Source: Terriglobia bacterium
GTDB taxonomy: Bacteria > Acidobacteriota > Terriglobia > Acidiferrales > UBA7541
Direction: 5' to 3'
NCBI GenBank assembly: GCA_020073485.1
Contig: JAIQFB010000010.1
Location: forward strand, 236,276 to 300,275
Length of the DNA: 64,000 nt
A model generated the notes under the pieces. It saw nothing but the letters and a program-made list of their open reading frames with translations. It was not told the DNA's origin and did no database searches. The position numbers and the translations under genes are program-made. This document shows, piece by piece, positions 52,139 to 61,781 of the stretch (its first letter is position 1; each line of letters opens with the position of its first letter).

Positions 52139-52374
52139 GGTCTTCTCCCTTCCGCGTGCACGACTGCCCCGCATACAGTTTGCTATGGCCCACGGTCGGC
52201 CCGCGCTTCACATGCCAAGCATGGACGCATCGAAGAAAGCACCGTCAAACATTTGGACACCGGTGAGGTTTGATTAGTTCCTAGTTAGTAAGGAAAGCGC
52301 CCGTATCTGGACTCTTCCCCACCCGCATGGTATACAGTTCGCGAACGATAAAAAGAAAATCGGAGGTGGTTTGT

Positions 52375-53976
52375 ATGCATTCAGGGACATTCACGCGCGC
52401 ACTCAAATGGATATTGCCCTGTTTGCTGGCCGCCATCGCCATGCCCTTTTCCGCCGTCGCGCAGCAATCCCTGCCCGATGGACCGGCAATCCCTGTCATC
52501 AAATTGACCGGAGGCAGCCCGAACCCGCCCCTGCAAGAGCCCGCGCCTAACCCTCCCGATAAGCAATCGCAATGGAACATGGAACTGGTCGGCCATGACG
52601 ATCTGCAGGGCCGCTCGGCCTACCAGCCAATCATCATTAACGAAAATGGACGTGAAATCGCCTATGTCGGCCACCACACCGGAAGCGTCCTGAATCCGCT
52701 CACCGGAGTCATGGAGCCCAACGGAACTTCCATCGTGGACGTCACCGACCCGGCACACCCCAAGTATCTCTCGCACATTCCCGGCTCCACGGCGCCCGGC
52801 GAAGAGGCCGGCGGCGCGCAGATGGTGCGCGTGTGCAGCGGCAGCGTGCTGCCGCACGGCGTGCGCGGCAAGTGGTACCTGCTGCGGCCCTTGGGAATTG
52901 AAGCGCAGGAAATTTACGACGTCACCGATCCGGCAAAACCCACGCGCCTCACGGTGATCGTCGATGGCCTGAACAACACGCACAAGAACTGGTGGGAATG
53001 CGACACGGGAATCGCCTATCTCGTCGCCAACAAGCCTTCGGAAGGATGGAAAGGCCAGCACCTGAAGATTTATGACCTGAGCGATCCGGCCAAGCCCGTC
53101 TACATCCGCGATTTCGGACTGCTCGGCCAGCAGCCCGGCGCGACGTCCCATGAAGGCGTCACCGGAGGCATCCCCATCCACGGGGCCATCTCCGCAGGAG
53201 TCGACAAGAATCGCGTATACGCCGCTTACGGTGTCGGCGCTAACGGCGTGATCCAGATTCTCGACCGCAAAAAATTACTGACCGCGTTTGAAAATCCCGT
53301 GAAGCCCACCACGGAAGAAATGCTCGCGCCACAGATCGGATACATCACCATGTCGCCCGATCAGGGCGGCCACACCGCGTTTCCCATTTTTGGCGAACCG
53401 ATTCCCGAATTTCAAGATTATCAGGCCCTCAAAAAGCGCGATTTCCTGATCGTCCCGTCCGAAGCCTCACGCGGCGACCACTGCACGCCCAACTCCGACG
53501 GCAGCCGCCCAGGACCTCACCTGGCCTTCATGGTGGACATCAGCAACGAAGCCACGCCCTGGCCCGTTTCCACCTTCCGCGTGCCCGAAAATCCCGGCGA
53601 CTATTGCGGCCGCGGCGGGCGTTTCGGAACGCATGCCGTGGCGGAATCGTTTTATGCACCCTATTATGGAAAGATTGCCATTTTTTCCTGGTTCAACGCC
53701 GGCACGCGCGTGTTCGATATTCGCGATCCCTTTTCCGTGCAGGAAGTCGCCTATTTCATCCCCGCTCCCAACAAGAACACGATGATGTTTTGCCCGGACG
53801 GCGTCAGCCATCCGGACGGCGACCCCAAAATCACGTCCGCGTGCGAGCGCGCCATCGAAACCAACAACGTCGAGGTCGACGATCGCGGCCTGATCTATGC
53901 CGCCGACCGCGCCGGCACCGGCCTGCATATCCTGCGCCTTACCGGCCACGCCAAGGATGTGGTGGAGGCCAAGTAG
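52375..53976 (+). CDS. LVIVD-repeat secreted beta-propeller protein, paralogue
   Basis: This 533-residue protein has a signal peptide (LKWILPCLLAAIAMPFSAVAQ) and LVIVD-type blades (IVDVTDPAHPKYLSHI, IYDVTDPAKPTRLTVI, IYDLSDPAKPVYIRDF, FDIRDPFSVQEVAYF). It is a longer paralogue of the protein at 21343-22707, sharing the blade pattern and the RGGRFGTHAVAES-type region. The start ATG 52375 follows GGAGGTGG at six bases. A terminator hairpin lies after the gene. Confidence 0.85.
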   Translation: MHSGTFTRALKWILPCLLAAIAMPFSAVAQQSLPDGPAIPVIKLTGGSPNPPLQEPAPNPPDKQSQWNMELVGHDDLQGRSAYQPIIINENGREIAYVGHHTGSVLNPLTGVMEPNGTSIVDVTDPAHPKYLSHIPGSTAPGEEAGGAQMVRVCSGSVLPHGVRGKWYLLRPLGIEAQEIYDVTDPAKPTRLTVIVDGLNNTHKNWWECDTGIAYLVANKPSEGWKGQHLKIYDLSDPAKPVYIRDFGLLGQQPGATSHEGVTGGIPIHGAISAGVDKNRVYAAYGVGANGVIQILDRKKLLTAFENPVKPTTEEMLAPQIGYITMSPDQGGHTAFPIFGEPIPEFQDYQALKKRDFLIVPSEASRGDHCTPNSDGSRPGPHLAFMVDISNEATPWPVSTFRVPENPGDYCGRGGRFGTHAVAESFYAPYYGKIAIFSWFNAGTRVFDIRDPFSVQEVAYFIPAPNKNTMMFCPDGVSHPDGDPKITSACERAIETNNVEVDDRGLIYAADRAGTGLHILRLTGHAKDVVEAK

Positions 53977-54062
53977 CTATTGCTGCAGGTTTGCCGGTGA
54001 GAACCCGTGGATCGCCGGCATCCGCTCGACAATCAGTTAGTTTGCCGGGTTCATTGGTGTGG

Positions 54063-54090
54063 CGTCGGCGCCCGCCGACGGATTTTTGTT
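54063..54090 (+). terminator. Intrinsic terminator after LVIVD paralogue
   Basis: Arms CGTCGGCG and CGCCGACG pair around a two-base spacer and are followed by gatttttgtt. It lies about 87 bp after the stop of the LVIVD gene and before the convergent DUF4159 gene. Confidence 0.75.
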
Positions 54091-54200
54091 GTGTGCGCCA
54101 GAAAAAAAAGCCGACGAGACGCCAGCCCCCACAAAAAAAACTGCGTCCGTGAATGAATCGGTCTCAATCCATAGCCCAGGATGATTATCGAAAACGGGAG

Positions 54201-54998
54201 CTAATGCGTCAGGTCATACAGGATGTAATTAATCCCGATGCGATACGCCAGCGAGGTTTCATTTTCCGGATAATTCGGACTGTCGGCCCACTCCCAGGCA
54301 TCGCCGACATCCGAGTTGTGGCAGATGGCCACCATGATCCGCCCTTTGTCGTCCCGGATCCCCATCCACTTGGGCGTCACCATGTCCGGCGAGTACGGAC
54401 GCCGGCCCCACAGGAATCGCGTCCCATGAATCTTGAATCGCTCATCCAGATCGTAGGCTACGTGAAATATTTCGTCGTTATTCTTCAGTTCTTCCACGGC
54501 ACGGTCTGGAAAAATGAGTCGCAGGCCCTGCATCAGCCCGTCCCATTCATAATCGCCGTGCGTGTCGTCCGAAAACAGGAAGCCTCCCCTCAACAGGTAA
54601 ATCCGCAGCCGGGCCGCCTCCTGCTGGTTCAAGTTCCACCCGTTTCCGTGCTCCATATAAATCCATGGCCAGTCGAATAATTTGTCGCCCTCGGCGTCCA
54701 CGATCTGTTCCATGGCCCGCGCATTCAAGCGGGTCAATCGCCGCAGTCCGCGGACAAATTGCCGGTCCGCTTTCGGATAGTCGGCCGCCCACAGCTGGAA
54801 TCCGCGGAACCCCCCGTAGCCGTAATCCCCATTCGGAAAATGAAACCGGGCGAAGGCCCATTCCGCTTTTTCGCCGGGATCCACCGGCAGGGGCGGCGCT
54901 TCGTCCTCCCCCTCGTAGAAGCGCTGCGGCATGGCCAGCACACCAAGGCTCAGCGCGGAGAGCAAGCTTGCGACGGCGATGATGGGCATAACCCTCAT
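54201..54998 (-). CDS. DUF4159 domain-containing secreted protein
   Basis: This 265-residue protein has a signal peptide (VMPIIAVASLLSALSLGVLA) and the DUF4159 domain: FARFHFPNGDYGYGG near the N-terminus of the domain, LLRGGFLFSDDTHGDYEW, and RPYSPDMVTPKWMGIRDDKG. The domain has a Rossmann-like fold related to glutamine amidotransferase-like proteins; its role is unknown. ATG 54998 follows GGAGAA; longer frames start upstream without a ribosome site. It is the downstream neighbour of the RND transporter on the same strand. Confidence 0.85.
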   Translation of the reverse strand: MRVMPIIAVASLLSALSLGVLAMPQRFYEGEDEAPPLPVDPGEKAEWAFARFHFPNGDYGYGGFRGFQLWAADYPKADRQFVRGLRRLTRLNARAMEQIVDAEGDKLFDWPWIYMEHGNGWNLNQQEAARLRIYLLRGGFLFSDDTHGDYEWDGLMQGLRLIFPDRAVEELKNNDEIFHVAYDLDERFKIHGTRFLWGRRPYSPDMVTPKWMGIRDDKGRIMVAICHNSDVGDAWEWADSPNYPENETSLAYRIGINYILYDLTH

Positions 54999-55084
54999 GG
55001 CAATTTCTCCGGCGATCATACTGGAATGCCGCGATGGTGGCGCAGCAATCTCGAGCAATTCGATGTGAGCGGCTGGGCGAGCGC

Positions 55085-58000
55085 CTAGGTGAGTGATGGC
55101 CCTTTGGCCGGTGCGGGTGGCGCGGGGATATCGCCGATGGCGGCATGTGCATGTTTGCGCCGCCGGAATCGCAGCTGCAGCCGGTCCATGTACAGGTAAA
55201 TCACGGGGGTCGTGTACAACGTCAAGGCCTGGCTCACCATCAATCCGCCCACGATGCTGATTCCCAGCGGCCTGCGCAATTCCGCGCCCGTGCCGGAGGC
55301 CAGCGCCAGCGGCAGCCCGCCGAACAGCGCTGCCATCGTGGTCATCATGATCGGACGGAACCGCAGCAGGCAGGCCTGGTAAATCGATTCCTCGGATGTT
55401 TTTCCGCTGCGCTCGGCTTCCACTGCGAAATCGATCATCATGATGGCGTTCTTTTTCACGATGCCGATCAGCAAAATTATTCCGATCAGCGCAATCACGC
55501 TGAGGTCCGCGTGAAACAGCATCAGCGCCAGCAGCGCGCCCACGCCGGCCGAGGGCAGCGTCGAAAGGATCGTGATCGGATGGATATAACTTTCATACAG
55601 CATCCCTAGCACGATATACACGGCCATCAGCGCCGCCAGGATCAGCCACGGCTGGCTGGCCAGCGAAGTCTGGAAGGCCTGCGCGGTTCCCTGAAACGTG
55701 GTGCGGATGTCGGAAGGAATTCCCAGCTGCAGCATGGCCGACTCGATTTCCTTGACCGCGTCGCCCAGCGCCACTCCTTCGCCCAGGTTGAAGGAAATCG
55801 TCACCGCCGGAAATTGTCCCTGGTGGGTCACCGCCAGCGCCGTGGTCCTGTTTTCAAAATGGGTGAACGCGCTGAGCGGTACCTGGTTTCCGTTTGACGA
55901 GCGCACGTACAGGTTGCGGATGTCGTCGGTGGTGTCTCGGAAGGCCGCGTCCACTTCCATAACCACATGATACTGGTTCAATTGCGTGTAGATGGTGGAC
56001 ACCTGGCGCTGGCCGAACGCGTCGTACAGCGTGTTGTCGATCGCCATGGGAGCGATGCCGAGCCGGGACGCGGTGTCGCGGTCGATCACCAGCGAAGCCT
56101 GCAAGCCGCGCGTTTGCTGGTCGGAGGCGATGTCACGCAAATCCTTCAATTGGCGCATGCGCGCTTCCACGCGCGGCGCCCACTGCTGCAGGTCCGCCAG
56201 ATTTTCACTTTCCAGCGTGAACTGGTATTGCGAACTCGAAATTCGGCCGCCTACATTGATGTCCTGCACCGACCGCAAGAACAGCGTGGCCCCGGGCACG
56301 ACCGCGAGCTTGCGGCGCAGGCGCGCAATCACCTGATCGACGCTCACCTTCCGCACTTCGATCGGCTTTAAGTCCAGCTGCATGCGGCCCGTGTTTTCCG
56401 ATCCGCCGCCCGTGTTGCTGGACATATTCTGCACCGCCGGATCGCTCATAACGATGTCGGTATATTGCTTGAGCTTTGCCTGCATGGCCGGAAAGGAAAG
56501 GTCCTGCGCGCCCAGAATGGTTCCATTAATCCGGCCGGTATCCTGCTGCGGGAAAAATCCTTTGGGCACGATGATATAGAGGTAGACGCTCAGGCAGATG
56601 GTGGCGCAGGTGACGGCGAGCATGAAGGGCTGGTGCCGCAGGACCCAGCGCAGTCCGGCTGCGTAAGTATCCACGCCCCATTGAAATATCCGTTCGCCGG
56701 CCATGTACAGCTTGCCGTGCTTCTTGCCATGCTCCGGCTTCAGGAATTTGGCGCACATCATCGGCGTCGTGGTCAGCGAAACGCTCAGCGACACCGCGAT
56801 GGCCACGCTCAGGGTCACCGCGAATTCCCTGAATAATTTGCCGACGATCCCGCCCATCAAAAGGATCGGGATGAACACGGCGATCAGCGAAAGGCTCATG
56901 GACAATACCGTGAAGCCGATTTCGGCCGAGCCCTTCATGGCCGCTTCGTACGGAGAATATCCTTCCTCCAGGTACCGGGTGATGTTCTCGATCACCACGA
57001 TGGCGTCATCCACGACGAAGCCCGTGCAGATGGCCAGCGCCATCAGCGACAGATTGTCGATGCTGTAGTGCAACAGATACATCACGCCGAAGGTGCCCAC
57101 GATGGAGAGCGGCACCGAAATGCTCGGAATGAGCGTAGCCCAGGCATTGCGCAGAAAAAGGAAAATGACCATGACCACCAGCGCCACCGTCAGCAGCAGG
57201 GTAAATTCAATGTCCGCCACCGACGCGCGGATGGTGACCGTGCGGTCGGAGAGGATGCTGAGCGTGGCCGCCGGCGGAATCGAAGCGCGCAATTCCGGAA
57301 GGATGGCCTTGATGTTATTTACCGCGTTGATGATATTGGCGCCCGGTTGCCGGTTGATGGTGATGACCACGGCCGTCTTGCCGTTGGCATACCCCGAGTT
57401 GCGGACGTCCTCGATCCCTTCGGTCACTCGAGCGACGTCACGCAGCCGCACCGGCGCCCCGTTGCGGTAAGCCACGATCAGCGATATGTACTGGTCGGGC
57501 TGCAGCAATTGATCGGTGGTAAACAGCGTCCAGCGGTTGCCTGTGTCCTCCAGACTTCCCTTGGGTGTATTGGCGTTGGCCAAACGCAGCGCGGTTCGCA
57601 CATCCTCCAGCCCGATTCCGTAATGAGCGAGCGCATTCGGATTGACGTCCACGCGCACGGCCGGCTTTGCGCCGCCGCTGATGCTCACCTGGCCCACTCC
57701 ATCGACTTGCGCCAATTTCTGACCCAGAATGGAATCGCAGATGTCGTACAGGCGGCTTCTGGGAATCGTGTCCGAATACACCGCCAGGTCCATGATGGGC
57801 GTATCGGCCGGATTAATGCGCCGGTAACTGGGAAGGCTCGGAAGATTGGCTGGCAATTGACCGGCCGCCGCATTGATGGCGGCCTGCACGTCGCGCGAAG
57901 CGGCGTCGATGTCGCGGTCCAAGTCCAATTGCAGGGTGATATACGTGGAGCCAAGCTGGCTGGTGGATGTCATTTCCGTGACGCCCGCGATGCGCCCGAA

Positions 58001-58210
58001 CTGGCGCTCCAGCGGCGTGGCCACGGCCGAGGCCATCGTTTCGGGGCTCGCTCCGGGCAACGCCCCGCGGACATAAATTGTCGGGAAATCCACTTGCGGC
58101 AGCGCAGCCACGGGCAGGAAGTAAAAGGCCACGCCGCCCGCCAGCAAAATGGCGACGCTCAACAGCGAAGTCGCGACAGGTCGTCGAATGAACGGTGCGG
58201 AAATATGCAT
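55085..58210 (-). CDS. RND efflux transporter permease (MdtB/MdtC type)
   Basis: This 1041-residue transporter has the standard RND plan: twelve membrane helices, two large periplasmic loops, and the proton-relay residues D-D in helix 4 (TGFVVDDAIVVIEN) and a Lys in helix 10 (LIGIVKKNAIMMIDFAVE). Opening MHISAPFIRRPVATSLLSVA and the RPLGISIVGGLMVSQALTLYTTPV ending match the MdtB/MdtC/MuxB group of multidrug exporters. It needs a periplasmic adaptor and an outer-membrane channel, and neither is in this window. The start ATG 58210 lies opposite a 500-bp non-coding stretch. Confidence 0.95.
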   Translation of the reverse strand: MHISAPFIRRPVATSLLSVAILLAGGVAFYFLPVAALPQVDFPTIYVRGALPGASPETMASAVATPLERQFGRIAGVTEMTSTSQLGSTYITLQLDLDRDIDAASRDVQAAINAAAGQLPANLPSLPSYRRINPADTPIMDLAVYSDTIPRSRLYDICDSILGQKLAQVDGVGQVSISGGAKPAVRVDVNPNALAHYGIGLEDVRTALRLANANTPKGSLEDTGNRWTLFTTDQLLQPDQYISLIVAYRNGAPVRLRDVARVTEGIEDVRNSGYANGKTAVVITINRQPGANIINAVNNIKAILPELRASIPPAATLSILSDRTVTIRASVADIEFTLLLTVALVVMVIFLFLRNAWATLIPSISVPLSIVGTFGVMYLLHYSIDNLSLMALAICTGFVVDDAIVVIENITRYLEEGYSPYEAAMKGSAEIGFTVLSMSLSLIAVFIPILLMGGIVGKLFREFAVTLSVAIAVSLSVSLTTTPMMCAKFLKPEHGKKHGKLYMAGERIFQWGVDTYAAGLRWVLRHQPFMLAVTCATICLSVYLYIIVPKGFFPQQDTGRINGTILGAQDLSFPAMQAKLKQYTDIVMSDPAVQNMSSNTGGGSENTGRMQLDLKPIEVRKVSVDQVIARLRRKLAVVPGATLFLRSVQDINVGGRISSSQYQFTLESENLADLQQWAPRVEARMRQLKDLRDIASDQQTRGLQASLVIDRDTASRLGIAPMAIDNTLYDAFGQRQVSTIYTQLNQYHVVMEVDAAFRDTTDDIRNLYVRSSNGNQVPLSAFTHFENRTTALAVTHQGQFPAVTISFNLGEGVALGDAVKEIESAMLQLGIPSDIRTTFQGTAQAFQTSLASQPWLILAALMAVYIVLGMLYESYIHPITILSTLPSAGVGALLALMLFHADLSVIALIGIILLIGIVKKNAIMMIDFAVEAERSGKTSEESIYQACLLRFRPIMMTTMAALFGGLPLALASGTGAELRRPLGISIVGGLMVSQALTLYTTPVIYLYMDRLQLRFRRRKHAHAAIGDIPAPPAPAKGPSLT

Positions 58211-58712
58211 CGCTGCTGCTTCCGGCTAGACCGGATTGTTCTCCCTTCCAGACTCTATAGTCTTAGAGCGAAGCAAGCCCTGCTTAGGTTTCATGGAATC
58301 CTATCTTGCTAGCTGGCAACCCGTTCCAGTGGATGTCTTTATCCCGCGCGCGATCCTAAGACAATACTTTAAGACCATGCATTTGCGGACAAATAATTGA
58401 CGTGACTTCAACATGGATTTAATCGAATCGGCGTAGTCTCCGCGCGCAAGCAGAGGATCCGCCATTCAATTTCTCGATCATACGGATACGCGCGCCCGTT
58501 CGTTTGCAGTTCCAACCCATTGGAATGACGCTACTTATAACATTCCGCTCGCGACCCGGCAAACAATCCTCCTTCCTGCACGTCCATACAACCATTGTGT
58601 CTAGTGCTGTGCTCTCTTACACTGGACGCGGTTTGCTTCGAACAAATCCGGAACGCAAGGAATTGCCGCTGTGTGGACCGATACCGCGCTGGAAACAAAC
58701 AGACGAGGCCTG
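58211..58712. other. Divergent promoter region between RND and transhydrogenase genes
   Basis: This 502-bp stretch should hold promoters for both flanking genes. Its central part (58360-58480) is AT-rich compared with the flanks. No gene, RNA or clear repeat is seen. The missing adaptor-protein gene expected upstream of the RND gene is not here. Confidence 0.4.
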
Positions 58713-60098
58713 ATGCACCCGATCCGCTATGACCTGATCGTGATCGGCAGCGGCCCGGCAGGCCAAAAGGGCGCCATCGCCGCCTCCAAACTCGGAAAGC
58801 GCGTCGCCATCGTCGACCGCAACGACATGGTCGGAGGCGTGTGCATCCACGGCGGCACCGTTCCCAGCAAGACGCTGCGCGAAGCGATTCTCCATCTCAC
58901 TGGATTCCGCCACCGGTCTTTTTACGGCAATGATTATGTTGTAAAAGACCGGATTTCCATTCGCGATCTTGCCGCGCGCGTCACCCAGGTGGTCGAGCGC
59001 GAAACCGGAGTGGTGCGCGACCAGCTTCGCCGCAACGGCATCGATTTGATGTGCGGCGTCGCGCAATTCCTGGACGCCAACACGTTGGAGGTGCAGGGAC
59101 CCACCGAAACGCACATCCTGCAGGCCGAACACATCCTCATCGCCTGCGGCACGCGGCCATCGCATCCGGCCGACATTCCCTTCGACGGCAAAAAAATTAT
59201 CGCCAGCGATCAATTTTTTCAGATGGACGAAATTCCCCGCGAACTGATCATCGTGGGCGGCGGCGTGATTGGCCTCGAATACGCCTCGATGCTGGTGGCC
59301 ATGGGCGTGGAAGTCACGCTCATCGAGCAGCGAAACGAATTGCTGGATTTTGTGGACGCGGAAATTGTCGAGGCGCTGCGCTACCACATGCGGCGCCAGG
59401 GCGCCATCTTCCGCCTCGGCGAAAAAGTCACGGCGATTCAGATGGACGAGCGCGGCCGCGTGGCCGCCAATCTGGAAAGCGGCAAGCACATTCACGCCCA
59501 GTGCCTGATGTACGCGGTGGGCCGCCAGGCCAATACCGACTTGCTGAATCTGGAAGCCGCGGGTCTTTCTGCCGGCTCCCGCGGCAAACTGATAGTGAAC
59601 GAGAAATTCCAGACCGCCGTTCCGAACATCTACGCCGCCGGAGACGTCATCGGTTTTCCGTCCCTCGCCTCCACTTCCATGGAACAAGGCCGCCTGGCCA
59701 GTTGCCAGATTTTCGGCGCTCCCGCCGAAATGAGCGCCGCGCTGCTTCCCTACGGGATTTACACGATTCCGGAAATTTCCATGGTCGGAAAAACGGAAAA
59801 GACGTTGACCGATGCCCTGATTCCGTTCGAGGTGGGCATTTCCAAGTACGAAGAACTGGCCAAGGCGCAGATCGTCGGCGACCACACCGGCATGTTGAAG
59901 ATTCTGTTTCACCCGGATACGCGCCAGGTGCTCGGTGTGCATGTGATCGGTGAAAACGCTGCCGAGATCGTGCACATTGGCCAGGCGGTCCTGACCTTTG
60001 GCGGTACCATGGATTATTTCCGCGACACCGTCTTCAATTACCCCACGTTCGCCGAAGCCTACAAGGTCGCCGGCCTGGATGGACTGAATAAACTTTAG
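58713..60098 (+). CDS. sthA: Si-specific NAD(P)+ transhydrogenase
   Basis: This 461-residue flavoprotein has two dinucleotide folds: IVIGSGPAGQKGAI (residues about 9-22) for FAD and IIVGGGVIGLEYASM near 177-191 for NAD(P). The redox-loop position reads GGVCIHGGTVPSKTL, with Thr in place of the second Cys, as in soluble transhydrogenase rather than lipoamide dehydrogenase. The C-terminal dimer domain holds GVHVIGENAAEIVHIG. SthA reduces NAD with NADPH and balances the pools. ATG 58713 follows GAGG at five bases. Confidence 0.93.
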   Translation: MHPIRYDLIVIGSGPAGQKGAIAASKLGKRVAIVDRNDMVGGVCIHGGTVPSKTLREAILHLTGFRHRSFYGNDYVVKDRISIRDLAARVTQVVERETGVVRDQLRRNGIDLMCGVAQFLDANTLEVQGPTETHILQAEHILIACGTRPSHPADIPFDGKKIIASDQFFQMDEIPRELIIVGGGVIGLEYASMLVAMGVEVTLIEQRNELLDFVDAEIVEALRYHMRRQGAIFRLGEKVTAIQMDERGRVAANLESGKHIHAQCLMYAVGRQANTDLLNLEAAGLSAGSRGKLIVNEKFQTAVPNIYAAGDVIGFPSLASTSMEQGRLASCQIFGAPAEMSAALLPYGIYTIPEISMVGKTEKTLTDALIPFEVGISKYEELAKAQIVGDHTGMLKILFHPDTRQVLGVHVIGENAAEIVHIGQAVLTFGGTMDYFRDTVFNYPTFAEAYKVAGLDGLNKL

Positions 60099-60111
60099 GG
60101 AGCAGGTTTTG

Positions 60112-60189
60112 GTGGCGTAGACTTCAGTCTGCGGGGTTTAGATTTTGCACTTGCGACATCTAAAGTGCGCAAGCTGAAGTCTGCGCCAC
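60112..60189. repeat. Long inverted repeat between convergent genes
   Basis: Arms 60112-60127 (GTGGCGTAGACTTCAG) and 60174-60189 are complementary with one mismatch around a 46-base middle that holds further small inverted repeats. The right arm abuts the stop codon of the next gene. It may act as a bidirectional terminator or be a REP-like element. Confidence 0.72.
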
Positions 60190-60990
60190 TTACTTCCTCG
60201 GCGTCTGCGTGGTGGTGGTCTTCATCACTTCGTCATCGAAGCTTTGCATTTCGGTCAGCGAACAGACGGTTTCTTCCATGGGTGCCATGCTGCGTTTGAA
60301 TGTTCTCTTGACGGTGAACGGTTTCGGGTAGGCCTTCGGGTCGTCAAACGTCAGGCTGACCTCGAGCGAATCCGGGTTCACGCGCCGGAAGCGCTCGATC
60401 AAATGCAATTGATCGCTGTGCGGATGGCCGACCTGGTCGATCCATGTTTTGTCGTTGAAACCGATGGTGTCGACGACGAATGTATCGCCTTCGTATTTGC
60501 CGATCGAATCGCCCATCCAGGTCAAGTCCGGATCCTTTGGATGCTCACGGCCGAGCGCAACGGGCCGCCAAAATCCCATGAACTCGTACAGGATGTAGAC
60601 CACGCCCGGGCCTTGCACGAGAGAAAAATTCCAGGGGTAAAGGTACAGCCGGGTGACGCCCGGGGGATCGCAGTATTTCTGCACCGGATCGTTGACCGCT
60701 TCGAATGTGGCGTGGGCGCCGAATGGCGGCCTCACCCCCTTCATTCTTTCGATTGCCCACGGCGTCATCGGAAGTTGCTCCGGCCTGGCGCCCCTGGGGT
60801 CATCGGGGTCGAGACTCGGTGACCCGCCGGGGACCGCCCAGGGACCGGTCAAATCCGGCACGCGGGAAACGTTCGACGACTGCTGTTTCATTGCCGGGGA
60901 CGAGGGAGTAACAGACTGAGCATTAAGAACGGGCGCGAAGAAAGGGATCGCCAGCAATACAATCTTAAATTTTGCCTCGCGGTTTGGCAT
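60190..60990 (-). CDS. Secreted hypothetical protein
   Basis: This 266-residue protein has a signal peptide (IVLLAIPFFAPVLNAQ) and a mature part rich in Pro, Asp and aromatic residues (DLTGPWAVPGGSPSLDPDD, MTPWAIERMKGVRPPFGAHA, GKYEGDTFVVDTIGFNDKTW). Similar secreted proteins are common in Acidobacteriota and often occur beside DUF6152 genes. Function is unknown. ATG 60990 is chosen; GTG 60996 next to AGGAA is an alternative. The DUF6152 gene ends 90 bp upstream on the same strand. Confidence 0.78.
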   Translation of the reverse strand: MPNREAKFKIVLLAIPFFAPVLNAQSVTPSSPAMKQQSSNVSRVPDLTGPWAVPGGSPSLDPDDPRGARPEQLPMTPWAIERMKGVRPPFGAHATFEAVNDPVQKYCDPPGVTRLYLYPWNFSLVQGPGVVYILYEFMGFWRPVALGREHPKDPDLTWMGDSIGKYEGDTFVVDTIGFNDKTWIDQVGHPHSDQLHLIERFRRVNPDSLEVSLTFDDPKAYPKPFTVKRTFKRSMAPMEETVCSLTEMQSFDDEVMKTTTTQTPRK

Positions 60991-61080
60991 TTTCACTGAT
61001 TCCTCCGTGCGCCGTTTCAATTTCGGCTTGATTCCCCGTCTCGGATTCTTCCACCCGGAGCCAACGCGGTTCCTCGGTCC

Positions 61081-61479
61081 TCACTGGGATTGCGACGGGA
61101 GCGCATGGCCATTGACCACGAATTTCAAGAGCGTGGTGGCGGCGCCGCTGAGTCCCGTAGTCGCGCCGTTCCTGGCCGGATGAGTCTCGGCCACAACGGC
61201 GTCGCCCGGCTTCATCGAATCCTTGGACCAGCCGTTGCGCTTCATGATGGTCGGAGCGGCAAGTTCTATAATCCAGTCTTTGTTTTCGCCTTTGCTGTCT
61301 TTGACGTCGATATGCACCAGGCAATGGGGATTGCTCCAGTCAAAACTCGTAACCGTGCCGCTCACCGTGATCACCTTATCCATGTCATAGCCCGACACGC
61401 CGTGGTGCGCAGAGACCGTGCCGACGAATTGCAAGAATCCGGCGGCAAGGCAAAACGCAACGAATAGACTACTCTTCAC
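61081..61479 (-). CDS. DUF6152 family secreted protein
   Basis: This 132-residue protein has a signal peptide (SLFVAFCLAAGFLQFVGTVSA) followed directly by the AHHGVSGYD motif, then VSGTVTSFDWSNPHCLVHIDV and WIIELAAPTIMKRNGW. This is the DUF6152 pattern, a small beta-barrel periplasmic protein of unknown role, perhaps metal-binding through the HH pair. GTG 61479 follows GGGAGGCG at seven bases. It starts a two-gene operon with the secreted hypothetical protein. Confidence 0.88.
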   Translation of the reverse strand: MKSSLFVAFCLAAGFLQFVGTVSAHHGVSGYDMDKVITVSGTVTSFDWSNPHCLVHIDVKDSKGENKDWIIELAAPTIMKRNGWSKDSMKPGDAVVAETHPARNGATTGLSGAATTLLKFVVNGHALPSQSQ

Positions 61480-61602
61480 GATACGCCTCCCAATTTTTCG
61501 GCGGACAAGGTTGCGGTTAGCGGTGTCTCTGATTTTCAATCTGAACGATAACGTACACCCAACCCACTGGCCTTGCAATACTCCGGGCTTGATGAGGGTT
61601 CA

Positions 61603-61677
61603 GTAGGACAGGCACTCTTGCCTGTCCCTGTCAATCTAGCCGGGGCTTACGCGGACAGGCAAGAGTGCCTCTCCTAC
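61603..61677. repeat. 25-bp inverted-repeat element
   Basis: Arms 61603-61627 (starting GTAGGACAGGCACTC) and 61653-61677 are complementary with one mismatch around a 25-base middle. The left arm itself contains GGACAGGC/GCCTGTCC. The form is that of a REP/MITE-like repeat. It lies between the divergent DUF6152 and pheA genes. Confidence 0.78.
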
Positions 61678-61781
61678 ATGATCGACCAAGCCGCGTTTGA
61701 CGCGCAGGTTATCGCCCTGATAGCTTGTGTGCTTATGTCTAGACACCGAAATCGTGGCGGGAAGACGCGCGGACGCCGGCA

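Noticed and set aside
57068..58312. Long forward frame opposite the RND pump gene
   Set aside because: Arg/His-rich composition without motifs; the reverse strand is a clear RND transporter.
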